From: Methanoregula formicica SMSP
GTDB taxonomy: Archaea > Halobacteriota > Methanomicrobia > Methanomicrobiales > Methanospirillaceae
Length of the DNA: 64,000 nucleotides
Direction of reading: 5' to 3'
Assembly: GCF_000327485.1 (NCBI RefSeq)
Contig: NC_019943.1
Span: forward strand, 1,674,001 to 1,738,000
Shown here piece after piece: positions 41,704 to 50,383 of this stretch (the stretch's first letter is position 1; the number at the start of each line of letters is the position of its first letter). Below the pieces are notes generated by a model that saw nothing but the letters and a program-made list of their open reading frames with translations, was not told the origin of the DNA and did not search any database. Made by a program: the position numbers and the translations under genes.

Positions 41704-42681
41704 TTATCGCTTCTTTGCCTTCGACTTGAATTTTTCTGCTGCTTTCACCGGCTTTTTCACTGCTTTCTTCACCGCGGTCTTTCCTGCTGCTTTCACTGCA
41801 AGCTTCTTCGGCTTGCCGTGGATGGGATAGCCTTCCTTTTTTGTCAGGGGCCCGAATGCGGCTGCCAGCTGCCGGAAAACCGGGCCGGGCTTACCGGACC
41901 CGATCGTGCGTCCGTCAACCCAGACAATGGGGGCGACTTCCGCAGCAGTACCCGAGCAGATCAGCTCGTCGGCCGTGTACAGATCGAAGTACCCGAGGTT
42001 CTGCTCGCGGACGGTGATTCCCAGCGATTTTGCGATCTCGAGCACGACAAGGCGGGTGACGCCCCGGAGGTTGTTGAGTGTGGGGGGCGTGATGATCTCG
42101 CCGTTCTTGACAATGTACAGGTTGTCACCCGAGCCCTCGGAGATGTAGCCGTTCGTGTCAAAGAAGATCGCCTCGTCCCCGCCCTTGTAGTTTGCCTCGA
42201 TCTTGGCAAGGATGTTATTCAGGTAATTCAGGCTCTTGACATTCGGGGGCATGCACTCGGCCGGGTTGCGCCGGACCGACACGGTCACGGCCTTTAAGCC
42301 CTTCTCGTACAGGTCGCCGTACATCGCACCCCAGGTCACGGCAATGATGATGACCGAAGGCTTCGGGCACTTGCGCGGGTCAAGGCCGAGATCCCCCTTG
42401 CCACGGGTGATGATCGGCCGGATGTACGCATTGTCCAGCTTGTTCCTCCGGAGCACCTCGCAGATCGCCTCGGTCATCTCCTCTTTTGTCATCGGGGGTT
42501 TGATGTCGATGGTCTTGGCTGAATCGTACAACCGGTCGATATGTTCCTTCAGCCGGAAGATCCTGCCATTGTACGCCCGGATCCCTTCAAAGCAGCCATC
42601 GCCATAGAGGAACCCGTGGTCGAACACGGAGACGCTTGCCTTGTCCTCCGGCAGGAATTTCCCATCATAATAAATGATCAT
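41704..42681 (-). CDS. ilvE: Branched-chain amino acid aminotransferase with a lysine-rich tail
   Basis: A 325-residue class IV PLP aminotransferase. It has [20 protein letters not shown] (about 4-23), [12 protein letters not shown], the catalytic lysine in VKSLNYLNN (near 154) and the late [10 protein letters not shown]. It transfers the amino group of valine, leucine or isoleucine. The enzyme core ends near residue 290. The last 35 residues are almost only Lys, Ala, Val and Pro ([15 protein letters not shown] at the end), like a histone H1 tail, and are not part of the family domain. Confidence 0.92.
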   Translation of the reverse strand: MIIYYDGKFLPEDKASVSVFDHGFLYGDGCFEGIRAYNGRIFRLKEHIDRLYDSAKTIDIKPPMTKEEMTEAICEVLRRNKLDNAYIRPIITRGKGDLGLDPRKCPKPSVIIIAVTWGAMYGDLYEKGLKAVTVSVRRNPAECMPPNVKSLNYLNNILAKIEANYKGGDEAIFFDTNGYISEGSGDNLYIVKNGEIITPPTLNNLRGVTRLVVLEIAKSLGITVREQNLGYFDLYTADELICSGTAAEVAPIVWVDGRTIGSGKPGPVFRQLAAAFGPLTKKEGYPIHGKPKKLAVKAAGKTAVKKAVKKPVKAAEKFKSKAKKR

Positions 42682-42725
42682 GACAGGGTATGGGTGGCAC
42701 GAGGTTTTGTAGTTTTTTCTTTAAT

Positions 42726-42805
42726 CTCACGAGCGAAGCGAGTGACTGGTCACGTTAGTAACCGGCTCACGAGCGAAGCGAGTGACCGGCTACGATAGTT
42801 GCCGG
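42726..42805. repeat. Two tandem 40-base units with a covarying hairpin
   Basis: Units at 42726-42765 and 42766-42805 begin with the identical 21 bases of CTCACGAGCGAAGCGAGTGA plus C. The second half of each forms a small hairpin: CTGGT...ACCGG in unit one and CCGGC...GCCGG in unit two. The stem differs at two pairs but stays paired (T-G to C-G, T-A to C-G). Located between ilvE and the PAS gene, upstream of both. Function unknown. Confidence 0.75.
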
Positions 42806-42916
42806 CCTAAGACTGTACCACCGCTCTGCTTGGCACGGCACAAGAATGATATAGAATCCGGGTGTATCACACCATAACGAATTGAGGATTCTACAACGGG
42901 AGGATATAACGGTTTT

Positions 42917-43582
42917 ATGCCAGGCAAAAAGGCAGGTCTGACAGACCGGACACCGGATGGTTCAGTTCAGGACATCTTCCGTACGATATTCGAGCGTATC
43001 CAGACCGCGATCCTGATTGTGGATCCGGCAGCCCACGAGATCGTTGATGCAAACCCCCTCATGGAGTCACTCACCGGACTCACAAAAGACCAGATGCTGG
43101 GGAAAGGCTGTCAGGGATTCGTCTGTCCGGCCAAGTGCGGCGAGTGTCCCGTCACGGATCTCCATAAAAATATCCTGAACATCGAACGCGAAGTCATCAA
43201 TGCGAAAGGCGAACGGGTACCGGTGCTGAAGACCGTGGCAAAGGCAGACTTCGGGGGAAAAGAGTACCTGGTTGAGAGTTATGTGGACATCACCTCCCAT
43301 AAAAAGGCCGAGGAGCGCCAGGCCGCGCTCCTTGCCTACCTCTCGGAATCGATCCTGAGGGCAAAGAAGCCGCTCGAACTGATGCAGAATGACTTCCAGG
43401 ATATCGTAAAGAAGGCAGAGAGTGGTGATTACGATGCCGAGGACATCCGGATGCAGCTGGCCTTGCATGCAAAGAACCTTGCACAGATCGTAAAAAACCT
43501 GGAAGAACTCCAGGCAAAGGCTCTTAAGGGCAAGTCTGCTGAAATTCCCCCGGAATTCCGGGAGTTCCTCCTCAGGAAGTGA
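42917..43582 (+). CDS. Cysteine-containing PAS sensor protein
   Basis: A 221-residue protein. One PAS domain (about 15-140) contains the cluster GCQGFVCPAKCGECPV (about 59-74), four cysteines that could bind a metal, haem or Fe-S group. A helical region follows (about 145-210). It has no kinase or other output. The next gene, seven bases on, encodes a RecA-like protein without a P-loop; the two probably form one signalling unit. GGAGG lies about 13 bases before ATG 42917. Confidence 0.82.
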   Translation: MPGKKAGLTDRTPDGSVQDIFRTIFERIQTAILIVDPAAHEIVDANPLMESLTGLTKDQMLGKGCQGFVCPAKCGECPVTDLHKNILNIEREVINAKGERVPVLKTVAKADFGGKEYLVESYVDITSHKKAEERQAALLAYLSESILRAKKPLELMQNDFQDIVKKAESGDYDAEDIRMQLALHAKNLAQIVKNLEELQAKALKGKSAEIPPEFREFLLRK

Positions 43583-43589
43583 AATTCCC

Positions 43590-44165
43590 GTGGAAGGACC
43601 GTCCCCCGATCAGGAGCAGCAGGAAAGCATGCTCTGCCTCCTCGTGGCACAGCCGGAGCAGATCCAGGACATGAACCTGATGGTCATGAAGAAGATCCTG
43701 GCAAGCGGGTGCACACCACTCATCGTGACCGTGAACAAGCCCTACAAAGTCCTGACAAAGATCTATGCAAAAGAGGGCATCGGCCCGGAATCCTACTTTG
43801 TCATTGATGCCGTCACCCAGTATTCCGGCGGCGTGTGTCCGCCCAGCCCCCGGGTGAAATATGTCAACAACCCGTCCAACCTCACTGACCTTGGCATCGC
43901 GATCACTGAACTCTTGAAGCAGATGCCGGAGGGTAAAAAATGCATCCTCTTCGATTCGGTGAGCATGCTTTTGATCCACATCCCGTCGGCAACGGCATCG
44001 AAGTTCCTCCACTTCGTGGTCAACAAGCTCCAGCTCTCGGACGTCTCCGGGATCTTTCTCTCCGTTGAGAAAGGGCTCGACCCGGTGGTCATGTCCCAGA
44101 TGAGCGCGTTCGTGGACCACGTCATGGACTATGAACAGGCGCAGAAACAAACCTGCCTGCTGTGA
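43590..44165 (+). CDS. RecA/KaiC-like protein without P-loop
   Basis: A 191-residue protein with the strand order of RecA-superfamily signalling ATPases: TPLIVTVNKPYKVL, SYFVIDAVTQY, KCILFDSVSMLLIHI (Walker B-like Asp) and SGIFLSVEKGLD. The Walker A loop is missing, so it should not hydrolyse ATP by the normal route. It follows the PAS protein by seven bases, starting at GTG 43590. In archaea such proteins are linked to two-component-like signalling. The ligand and partner are unknown. Confidence 0.65.
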   Translation: MEGPSPDQEQQESMLCLLVAQPEQIQDMNLMVMKKILASGCTPLIVTVNKPYKVLTKIYAKEGIGPESYFVIDAVTQYSGGVCPPSPRVKYVNNPSNLTDLGIAITELLKQMPEGKKCILFDSVSMLLIHIPSATASKFLHFVVNKLQLSDVSGIFLSVEKGLDPVVMSQMSAFVDHVMDYEQAQKQTCLL

Positions 44166-44183
44166 ATTTCCAAAAAGAGACGC

Positions 44184-45557
44184 TTACATTTTCTGCCGGC
44201 ACTTCTCCACGAAATGCCGGAACATTCCTGCGCTCCCCACCGGGTGGAGGTGCGTGTAGCTCCCCAGCGTATTTTTCACAACCGCACCGTCACAGTTATC
44301 CCGGATGCCGACGCCCCGCGAGAGCGTATATGCATAGCGGGTTGCCTTGTCCAGCACCACTTCCGAATAATGGAATTCGTGGCCCCGGAACACCGCACTG
44401 CCCATGGGAGAGTCCGCTGAACTTTTCCCTTCCACATAGCTTACGACCCGCCGGGCCGGCATCCGGGTCTCCCCGGAGAATACCCCGCACATCGCGGTGG
44501 ACTGATCACGGTTGGAGCCCTGCCACCCCTTCTTCAGCACCATCCGCTCCGTAAGGTACATCAGACCGCCGCACTCCGCATAAACGGGCGTGCCGTTGCG
44601 CGATACCTCCCGCACCGCCTCCCGCATACGGTCGTTGGCTTCGAGTTCCTTTGTGAAGAGCTCGGGATAACCGCCGCCAATGATGTAGCCGTCTGCTTCC
44701 GGGAGCCGGTCGTGGACCGGGCTGAACGGCACCGTCTCCGCACCGCAGGTTTTGAGAATGTCGAAGAGGTCCGCGTAATAGAAGTTGAACGCCTCGTCGA
44801 ATGCAACGCCGATCTTCACGTCCGGTGCCGGGACCGCGTCAAAGAGTGTTGGGGCAGGATTGTCCGGGATCTCTTTCATCAGGGACCGGAGTTTGTCCAG
44901 GTCAACATACTGGCCGATCATCTTCGTGATGGTCTCGATCCGGGCATCGAAGTCTCCCCGGCCCGCTCCCTCGCGGTAGGGCACGAGCCCGAGGTGGCGC
45001 ATGGCAAGCTGCATCTCTTCCATCCGGGGGATGGCCCCGAGGACCGGGACGCCGCAGTAGTGCTCGATCGCGGTCACGGCCTTGGCCTTGTGCGACCCGC
45101 CCTTGATATTGTTGAGGATGACACCCGCAATCCGGATCTTCGGGTCAAAAGACTGGAAGCCTTTGACGATCGCAGCTGCGCTCCGCGTGATGCTCTGGGC
45201 CGAGACTACAAGCACGACCGGAAGGTCGAGCTCTTTTGCGATCGCGGCCGTGCTGCCGGTGTCGCCCAGCGCCTCGGCCCCCTCATATAATCCTCTCACA
45301 CCTTCTACGAGTGCAATGTCAGCGCCCCGGCACCCGAACCGGAAGATGTCCTGCACCTGCGCCCCGTTGAGGGTGAACGTGTCCAGGTTCCGGCAGGGCC
45401 GGTGCGAGACTGCCGCAAGATAGGACGGGTCGATGTAGTCCATCCCCACCTTGAAGGTCTGTACCTTGTCCGTTTTCGAAAGAAGGGCCGCGAGCGCGAG
45501 CGTGATGCTGGTCTTGCCGCTGCCCGAGCGGTCACCGGTGATCAGGACCGCCTTCAT
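44184..45557 (-). CDS. cfbB: Ni-sirohydrochlorin a,c-diamide synthase
   Basis: A 457-residue CobB/CbiA-type amidotransferase. The N-terminal ATPase has the P-loop GDRSGSGKTS (about 8-17). The C-terminal class I glutamine amidotransferase-like part has YAECGGLMYL (Cys nucleophile near 327). It amidates Ni-sirohydrochlorin in F430 synthesis. The identification as cfbB, not cbiA, follows from the cfbA-E-D neighbours. It overlaps cfbD by four bases (ATGA). It is the last gene of the operon. Confidence 0.9.
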   Translation of the reverse strand: MKAVLITGDRSGSGKTSITLALAALLSKTDKVQTFKVGMDYIDPSYLAAVSHRPCRNLDTFTLNGAQVQDIFRFGCRGADIALVEGVRGLYEGAEALGDTGSTAAIAKELDLPVVLVVSAQSITRSAAAIVKGFQSFDPKIRIAGVILNNIKGGSHKAKAVTAIEHYCGVPVLGAIPRMEEMQLAMRHLGLVPYREGAGRGDFDARIETITKMIGQYVDLDKLRSLMKEIPDNPAPTLFDAVPAPDVKIGVAFDEAFNFYYADLFDILKTCGAETVPFSPVHDRLPEADGYIIGGGYPELFTKELEANDRMREAVREVSRNGTPVYAECGGLMYLTERMVLKKGWQGSNRDQSTAMCGVFSGETRMPARRVVSYVEGKSSADSPMGSAVFRGHEFHYSEVVLDKATRYAYTLSRGVGIRDNCDGAVVKNTLGSYTHLHPVGSAGMFRHFVEKCRQKM

Positions 45558-46618
45558 GGGAGGCTCCGGAGGACCGCCCCGAACTCGCTCTCGACAATCG
45601 AGCGTACGCCGAGTGTCTTGGGGTGGAGGTCAATCTCCACCATCACATGCTGGTGGCCGATGGCCCGGAGGGGGGCTACCTGCCGCGGGCCGTTCGTGAT
45701 CGAGAAGCACTCGACGCCTTTCGTGTACTCCGGCGGGATGGCATGGGGGACGCCGGTGATCAGCGCGAAGTCCGGTCTGATCTCGCGGATCCGCCTACCG
45801 AGCCGGTTCCCGTTTGCCCCGTACTCGTCCAGCGCACCGATGAGCTCCGCGTTCACGCCCCGTTCCGCCAGTTCTGTTGCGATCCGCTCTGCATCTCCGC
45901 GCGTCTTCGGAAGCCCTCGCTGTTCAAGGTTCGCGATATAGGTTATGTCCGCGTCCGGACACTTGTCGTGAAACGCGATGAGCGCGTCCACGAACATGTA
46001 TGCGGTCTCCTTCTTTGCGTTCAGGATCGCGACACCCTTTTTACCGGACCGGGCAAGACGGAGAAGTTCCTGCGCTGCAACGTGCTTAAGATCGCCCCGC
46101 GATGCCTCGATGTACGACTGGGATGCTGCGCCCCGGAGACGCTCGACCTCGTTTGCCGCCCGCATCATCTGCCGCTGCCGGGCCAGCTCCTCCTGCGTGA
46201 TCCAGCCGGCCTCCGCAGCGGCTTCGAGCGTTGACAGGACCCCGGCAATGTTTTCCAGGTAGCCCGCGTGGATGTCCACGGCAATGGTCGGCGTCGTGAT
46301 ACCGGCGCCGTCAATTGCTGACTGGAGGTCCTCGCCGATGATCATGGCAACACAGGTCCCGATAACAGCCATGCGTTTGGGGTGGAACATCTCCTCCGCG
46401 TACCGGAGCACATCTTCGAGCGGCTTCTGTCCGCCGAAGATGAACTCGTTGTCGGCAAGCGATGTGGTGAGTGTCCGCATCCCGTCCTCTTCAAGGAGAC
46501 GGGCGTGCTTGAACGAGCAGCCGGAGGGGCCGTGGAGGATGGCAACGTCTACGTTGAGGTCGCGGGCAGTGTAAAGGGCGGCAACGATCGAGCTCGGGCG
46601 GGGGTGCATGTACTTCAT
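45554..46618 (-). CDS. cfbD: Ni-sirohydrochlorin a,c-diamide reductive cyclase, NifD-like subunit
   Basis: A 354-residue nitrogenase-like protein (NflD). Conserved features are HGPSGCSFKHAR (Cys ligand near 33), VIGTCVAMIIGEDLQ (second Cys near 88) and AVDIHAGYLENIAG. With the NifH-like CfbC it reduces and cyclises Ni-sirohydrochlorin a,c-diamide during F430 synthesis. It begins nine bases after the end of cfbE and is coupled to cfbB. The gene for its partner CfbC is not in this window. Confidence 0.93.
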   Translation of the reverse strand: MKYMHPRPSSIVAALYTARDLNVDVAILHGPSGCSFKHARLLEEDGMRTLTTSLADNEFIFGGQKPLEDVLRYAEEMFHPKRMAVIGTCVAMIIGEDLQSAIDGAGITTPTIAVDIHAGYLENIAGVLSTLEAAAEAGWITQEELARQRQMMRAANEVERLRGAASQSYIEASRGDLKHVAAQELLRLARSGKKGVAILNAKKETAYMFVDALIAFHDKCPDADITYIANLEQRGLPKTRGDAERIATELAERGVNAELIGALDEYGANGNRLGRRIREIRPDFALITGVPHAIPPEYTKGVECFSITNGPRQVAPLRAIGHQHVMVEIDLHPKTLGVRSIVESEFGAVLRSLP

Positions 46619-46627
46619 GGGCGCTGT

Positions 46628-47848
46628 TCATCTCCAGGTCTTGACGGCAAGGACAATCGATCCCTGTACCGTTTTTTGTCGTGCAAGGATATATCCTTCT
46701 TCAAATGTGGCTGCCCGTACCGGGGCCAGCGGGATGAGTGCGGCATGGTCTGGCGTCCCGGGCTCCGGAAACCTCCCGACCCAGATGAGGCTGGAGGGCC
46801 GGATCGCCTCCATTGCGGCAAGGATCTGGTCGAAGGCAAACCCTTCGCAGACCGCCCCGTCGCCTTCCTGCTGGCCGATGACGAGCGTGATCTCGTTTCT
46901 GCCGGCAACATTCCTGGCATACTGGGCCGCATCAATGGTCGTTCGGAAATTCGTACCGCTGTTGGCATTGTCCACAACAAGAATGCCCCCCACGTACCGG
47001 GCCTCCATTCGGCCGGTGAGCGCCGTGAACCCGGAGAGGGGAGACGGGTCGATCCCAAGCATCACCGCGGCCGTGGCGGCAAGAGCAAGCGAGTCGCGGT
47101 ACGCCGGCAGGGCAATGAGGGGATTGATGAACCGGCGGGTTGTGGTGCCGAGCGAGATTGTGCATTCCGTTCCGGTGCACGAGGCAGTGTTTTCCAGGTG
47201 CATGACGTTGTTCAGCGGGTTCTCCGTAATCCCTTCCGCAAGCAGGAGGTTTTTGCAGGACCGGGCTGATGCAAGTTTTGCCGAAAGAGCCGACTTTTTC
47301 CCGGCTGCGAACCGGAAATCGCCAGCGGAGGTGATGATGCCAAGCGTGCCGGCGCAGGTGAGGCCAAGCGACTCCTCGGCTATCAGCCAGCCACCGGTCT
47401 CCTTCGCGAGCCGGACTGCTTCCAGTACCGAGCCGGGCGTGATGCTGGAGCGGGAGATGAATTCTTTTTCGGGATACCGGAAAGTCCCCGATGAGGTGTG
47501 CAGGATGCCGGGGCCTGGCAGGAGCGAGGCAAGTGCATGTGCTGTGGTGGTCTTGCCCCGGGCACCGGTTATCTCTACCATGATCCCGGGGACATAACTG
47601 CCCAGCAGCTGCCGGATTGCCTCGTGATGGGTGATGACGGGGGCCTTTGCCGTCCTAATCAGGGGGTGGTCGGGGTCCAGGTGTACGGGCGCAACGATGA
47701 GATCGTATTTCCTGGAGCGGGCCACTTCAACGCTGACCGGGCCGGTCCCACGGTATACATCAACAAGATCAACCTGGTCGCCGCGGGAGACGAACGCAGC
47801 GGCGATCGGTTGCCCGCCGTGGATCGAGTCCAGCACCAGGATATTCAT
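46628..47848 (-). CDS. cfbE: Coenzyme F430 synthase (MurC/D-like ligase)
   Basis: A 406-residue ATP-grasp-like Mur ligase homologue. The P-loop is ITGARGKTTTAHAL (about 92-105); the middle domain includes EESLGLTCAGTLGIITSAGD. It closes the last ring of F430 from its precursor using ATP. ATG 47848 is chosen because MNILVLDSIHGG is a natural N terminus and the upstream reading would overlap cfbA entirely. The upstream gene cfbA ends 11 bases before this start. Confidence 0.9.
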   Translation of the reverse strand: MNILVLDSIHGGQPIAAAFVSRGDQVDLVDVYRGTGPVSVEVARSRKYDLIVAPVHLDPDHPLIRTAKAPVITHHEAIRQLLGSYVPGIMVEITGARGKTTTAHALASLLPGPGILHTSSGTFRYPEKEFISRSSITPGSVLEAVRLAKETGGWLIAEESLGLTCAGTLGIITSAGDFRFAAGKKSALSAKLASARSCKNLLLAEGITENPLNNVMHLENTASCTGTECTISLGTTTRRFINPLIALPAYRDSLALAATAAVMLGIDPSPLSGFTALTGRMEARYVGGILVVDNANSGTNFRTTIDAAQYARNVAGRNEITLVIGQQEGDGAVCEGFAFDQILAAMEAIRPSSLIWVGRFPEPGTPDHAALIPLAPVRAATFEEGYILARQKTVQGSIVLAVKTWR

Positions 47849-47859
47849 ACAAAAAAGGA

Positions 47860-48258
47860 TCAGAGGGTGAGGGCCTTGTTCGCGTTCTTCACCATGAGAT
47901 CGGCAAGCAGCGGGTCGCTGCCGATGGGATTGGCGTACACGAGCGGGATGCTCTTCCCGTTCAGCTGGAACGCACCCTTCTTGACACCCTCGGGCAGGCC
48001 GATCTCTCCGGGAATATCCTTTTCGATGTGGACGCCCTTTGCAAGGAAGAGGGGGACGACAACCAGAGCGTCGATCTGCTCTTTTCTGAATGCATCCATC
48101 GACTCCCTGATGGTTGGCTTGTTTATGTTCATGAAGCCACACTTGACGATGAAGTCATTGTTCTTCGCCTGTATCATGGCCGCGGTCTTCTCAACAAGTT
48201 CCTGGTTGTAGGGCATCGTGCTCCCGTGCCCGACAAGTAACATTCCCTTCTTGCTCAT
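47860..48258 (-). CDS. cfbA: Sirohydrochlorin nickelochelatase (small CbiX type)
   Basis: A 132-residue homodimeric chelatase. MLLVGHGSTMPYN near 6-18 supplies the first metal-binding histidine and LAKGVHIEKD near 72-81 the second. It inserts Ni(II) into sirohydrochlorin, the first step to F430. GGAGAT lies about 5-6 bases before the ATG. First gene of cfbA-cfbE-cfbD-cfbB. The upstream gap (48259-48491) would hold the promoter and is divergent from the nuclease gene at 48492. Confidence 0.94.
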   Translation of the reverse strand: MSKKGMLLVGHGSTMPYNQELVEKTAAMIQAKNNDFIVKCGFMNINKPTIRESMDAFRKEQIDALVVVPLFLAKGVHIEKDIPGEIGLPEGVKKGAFQLNGKSIPLVYANPIGSDPLLADLMVKNANKALTL

Positions 48259-48491
48259 GGGGGTATCTCCACTGGATCCAAGCTCGGACTGTGCCCGTTC
48301 GCCCGGATTAACGTCTTTCCGTATGCCAAAAAACCAGCATAAGAAAATACTACGTATGAAAATCTACCTGTAATCGTAATAACTTTCGTATTTGAATCGG
48401 GAGAGTGGGTGGAGGCAGACCCGGTCGTCCGCAATCACTTTCGGCCTGCCCACCCAATGGTTTTATTCTCTGGCCATCGCACCGGTAATAA

Positions 48492-48944
48492 ATGAGTGAT
48501 TTCGAGCGGGAGATCGTCCACTGCCTGAACCGTTTTTTTAAAACGCACCACATCCAGGGATTTGCGTACCGCCTCAAGCAGCACAAGTTCACGAGCCAGT
48601 ACGTCGATGTGCTGGTTGACTCGCTCAATCCTTCCTATTACCTCTCAATCGAGTGCAAGTCGATCATTGACAAGAAACTCTACTTTTCGCAGCACTTTCA
48701 TGCCGATAAGAAGAATGTGCACCAGGTCGATGCGATCTCGGACTTCCTTGCAAAGACCGGCCGGATCGGATTTCTTGCGGTCGAGTTCCGGCAGGGGCCG
48801 GGAAAGCCAAGCGAAGCATTCCTGATCCCATGGGCCACCGTTGTTGCGCATTTCAAAGAGAACAAGGGGATCACGATCGACGACGCCCGTTCGGGGATAG
48901 CACTGGCAAAGTGCAAGGAGGGGTACGTGCTGGAGAGGATGTGA
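48492..48944 (+). CDS. PD-(D/E)XK nuclease-fold protein (Holliday junction resolvase-like)
   Basis: A 150-residue protein. The catalytic pattern is an early Glu (FEREIVHCL, residue about 4-6), VDVLVD (Asp near 39) and YLSIECKS (E-x-K near 53-55), as in Hjc and related archaeal nucleases. The following FSQHFHADKKNVHQVDAISDF helix is also typical. It may resolve recombination intermediates or process damaged DNA. An AT-rich box (TTTTATTC, about 48461-48468) close to the start suggests a nearly leaderless transcript. Confidence 0.7.
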   Translation: MSDFEREIVHCLNRFFKTHHIQGFAYRLKQHKFTSQYVDVLVDSLNPSYYLSIECKSIIDKKLYFSQHFHADKKNVHQVDAISDFLAKTGRIGFLAVEFRQGPGKPSEAFLIPWATVVAHFKENKGITIDDARSGIALAKCKEGYVLERM

Positions 48945-49243
48945 TGAGAGAGCCGGGCATGGATTGAAGTGCGCCTATGTAGTTTCCTTTTTTCTCATCC
49001 CTTCGGGGTTCGGCAACTCGAAGAACCCTGAAGGGTTCTTCTCCTGCTTCAGGTCTGATGACCTTCAGCAACTCGAAGAACACTTTACTTTCGGTCGAAG
49101 ACCTGATGGTCTTCTCCTGCTTCAGGTCTGATGAATCCGAGACCTTCAAAGGAAGGTCGAGAAGGAGAGGATTTCCACGGAAATCTTCGACCACTTGGCA
49201 ACCCAAACCTCTTTCTTCCGGTATATGCAACGAATATGAACTT
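48945..49243. other. Intergenic region with a hairpin train
   Basis: A 299-base gap between the nuclease gene and the marker-9 gene. Most of it (49020-49184) is a train of short hairpins (see the separate entry). Close to the marker-9 start a GTATATG box (about 49221-49227) could be the TATA element for an almost leaderless transcript. Open frames across the hairpins are not credible proteins. Confidence 0.6.
49020..49184. repeat. Train of six short hairpins with an internal direct repeat
   Basis: Consecutive perfect inverted repeats: GAAGAACCC...GGGTTCTTC (49020-49041), AGGTC...GACCT (49051-49064), GAAGACC...GGTCTTC (49097-49114), GACCTTC...GAAGGTC (49141-49158) and ATTTCC...GGAAAT (49171-49184); a further AGGTCTGATGA half-unit lies at 49124-49134. 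A 25-base stretch is repeated exactly at 49037-49061 and 49110-49134. The words match the train at 31501-31614 and single hairpins in the island. Confidence 0.75.
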
Positions 49244-50383
49244 ATGATGGATGCATTCGACCGTTTCGGCCTTTTGATCAATGACCGCGTGGTCAGGACG
49301 CCGGTTGCGGTGGCGTCCATGGCCGGGATTGTCGATGCCGATTACCTCCTTGCACGGAAAGACCACATCGGCCTCGGGTTCATCGGGGGCTACTCGATCG
49401 ATGCGCCCACGATGGAAGCGGCGAAGGTTGTTGCCGCTGAAGACGGGCGAAAGGAGTTCATCACTGAAGATCCCATTGCTGAACTGAAAATGCAGGCCGC
49501 AAAGATGGAGAGAAGTGATGTCGTCCTCGGGATCAACCTCCGCGGGAGCTCGCCGGAATCATTCTCCCGTGTGGCGCAGGCCCTTGGCGACAAGGTTGTC
49601 TACGAGATCGATGCCCACTGCCGGCAGCCGGCAGTGGTCGCTGCGGGCTGCGGGGAATTTTACCTGAAGAACACGGGAAAACTTGTTGCAGCAGTGAGGG
49701 CACTGAAAAACGAAGGAGTCACGGTCTCGGTCAAGATCCGCGCCGGTGTTGCCGGAGACGACCGGGCGCTCGCAGAGCAGCTCTGGGAAGCCGGCGCCGA
49801 CATCCTGCATATTGACCTGATGGATTTTGGCACTGCGAAGCTTCGCCAGATCCGGAACAGCTGCCCCCTCATGATCATCGCCAACAATGGCATCACCACG
49901 TTCGAGCGGATGAAGGACATGCTCTCGCACGGTGCAGACATGGTCTCGGTTGCGCGGAAATCCGATGAGCGGACGCTTGCCGGGCTGGATGCCGCGATCA
50001 CGCGGTATGCTGACGAGGAGGGGTGGTACAATGCCCCCAAGCAGCTCTGCCGGGGAGGCGACATCCGGTCGCTCACCTTCTGCTGCATGCCGGTCAAGGA
50101 GTGTCCGCTTATACCGATGCTCTCGCGGACCGGCATCTCTCATGATGACTTTGTTAAAATGAAGCTGGGCGGCGTTGCAGATACGCCACTCGACACCGGC
50201 CGCCAGACCTGTTTTGGCAGCCTTGCCTGGTGCTGCAAGACCTCATCGCCCTGCATGTTCCGGGATATGACCTTAAAACAGGCCGGGATCGCAAAGAAAG
50301 AGTATATGCGGCTGAAACGCGAGCTCTCTGATACGATAATGGCGCAGGTGTTTCATGACGTGCCTCCGGTTAAGCGCAGTTGA
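49244..50383 (+). CDS. Methanogenesis marker protein 9 (Dus-like TIM barrel with Cys-rich C terminus)
   Basis: A 379-residue protein. The first 270 residues form a TIM barrel resembling tRNA-dihydrouridine synthase and dihydroorotate dehydrogenase (NDRVVRTPVAVASMAG, VSVKIRAGVAGDD, MIIANNGITTFERMKDMLSHGADMVSVAR). The C-terminal domain has about nine cysteines (FCCMPVKECPL, CFGSLAWCCKTSSPC) and matches methanogenesis marker 9, found only in methanogens. It may bind flavin and Fe-S clusters. The function is unknown. The next two genes overlap it in turn and form an operon. Confidence 0.78.
   Translation: MMDAFDRFGLLINDRVVRTPVAVASMAGIVDADYLLARKDHIGLGFIGGYSIDAPTMEAAKVVAAEDGRKEFITEDPIAELKMQAAKMERSDVVLGINLRGSSPESFSRVAQALGDKVVYEIDAHCRQPAVVAAGCGEFYLKNTGKLVAAVRALKNEGVTVSVKIRAGVAGDDRALAEQLWEAGADILHIDLMDFGTAKLRQIRNSCPLMIIANNGITTFERMKDMLSHGADMVSVARKSDERTLAGLDAAITRYADEEGWYNAPKQLCRGGDIRSLTFCCMPVKECPLIPMLSRTGISHDDFVKMKLGGVADTPLDTGRQTCFGSLAWCCKTSSPCMFRDMTLKQAGIAKKEYMRLKRELSDTIMAQVFHDVPPVKRS

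Noticed and set aside
46628-48142. A 504-residue reading for cfbE
   Set aside because: The first 98 residues overlap cfbA in another frame; the natural N terminus MNILVLDS begins at 47848.
31501-49184. CRISPR array from the repeated hairpins
   Set aside because: Repeats are not evenly spaced, spacers are not unique inserts of constant length, and there are no cas genes in the window.
49058-49243. N-terminal extension of the marker-9 protein
   Set aside because: It would translate part of the hairpin train; the family begins close to the ATG pair at 49244-49249.
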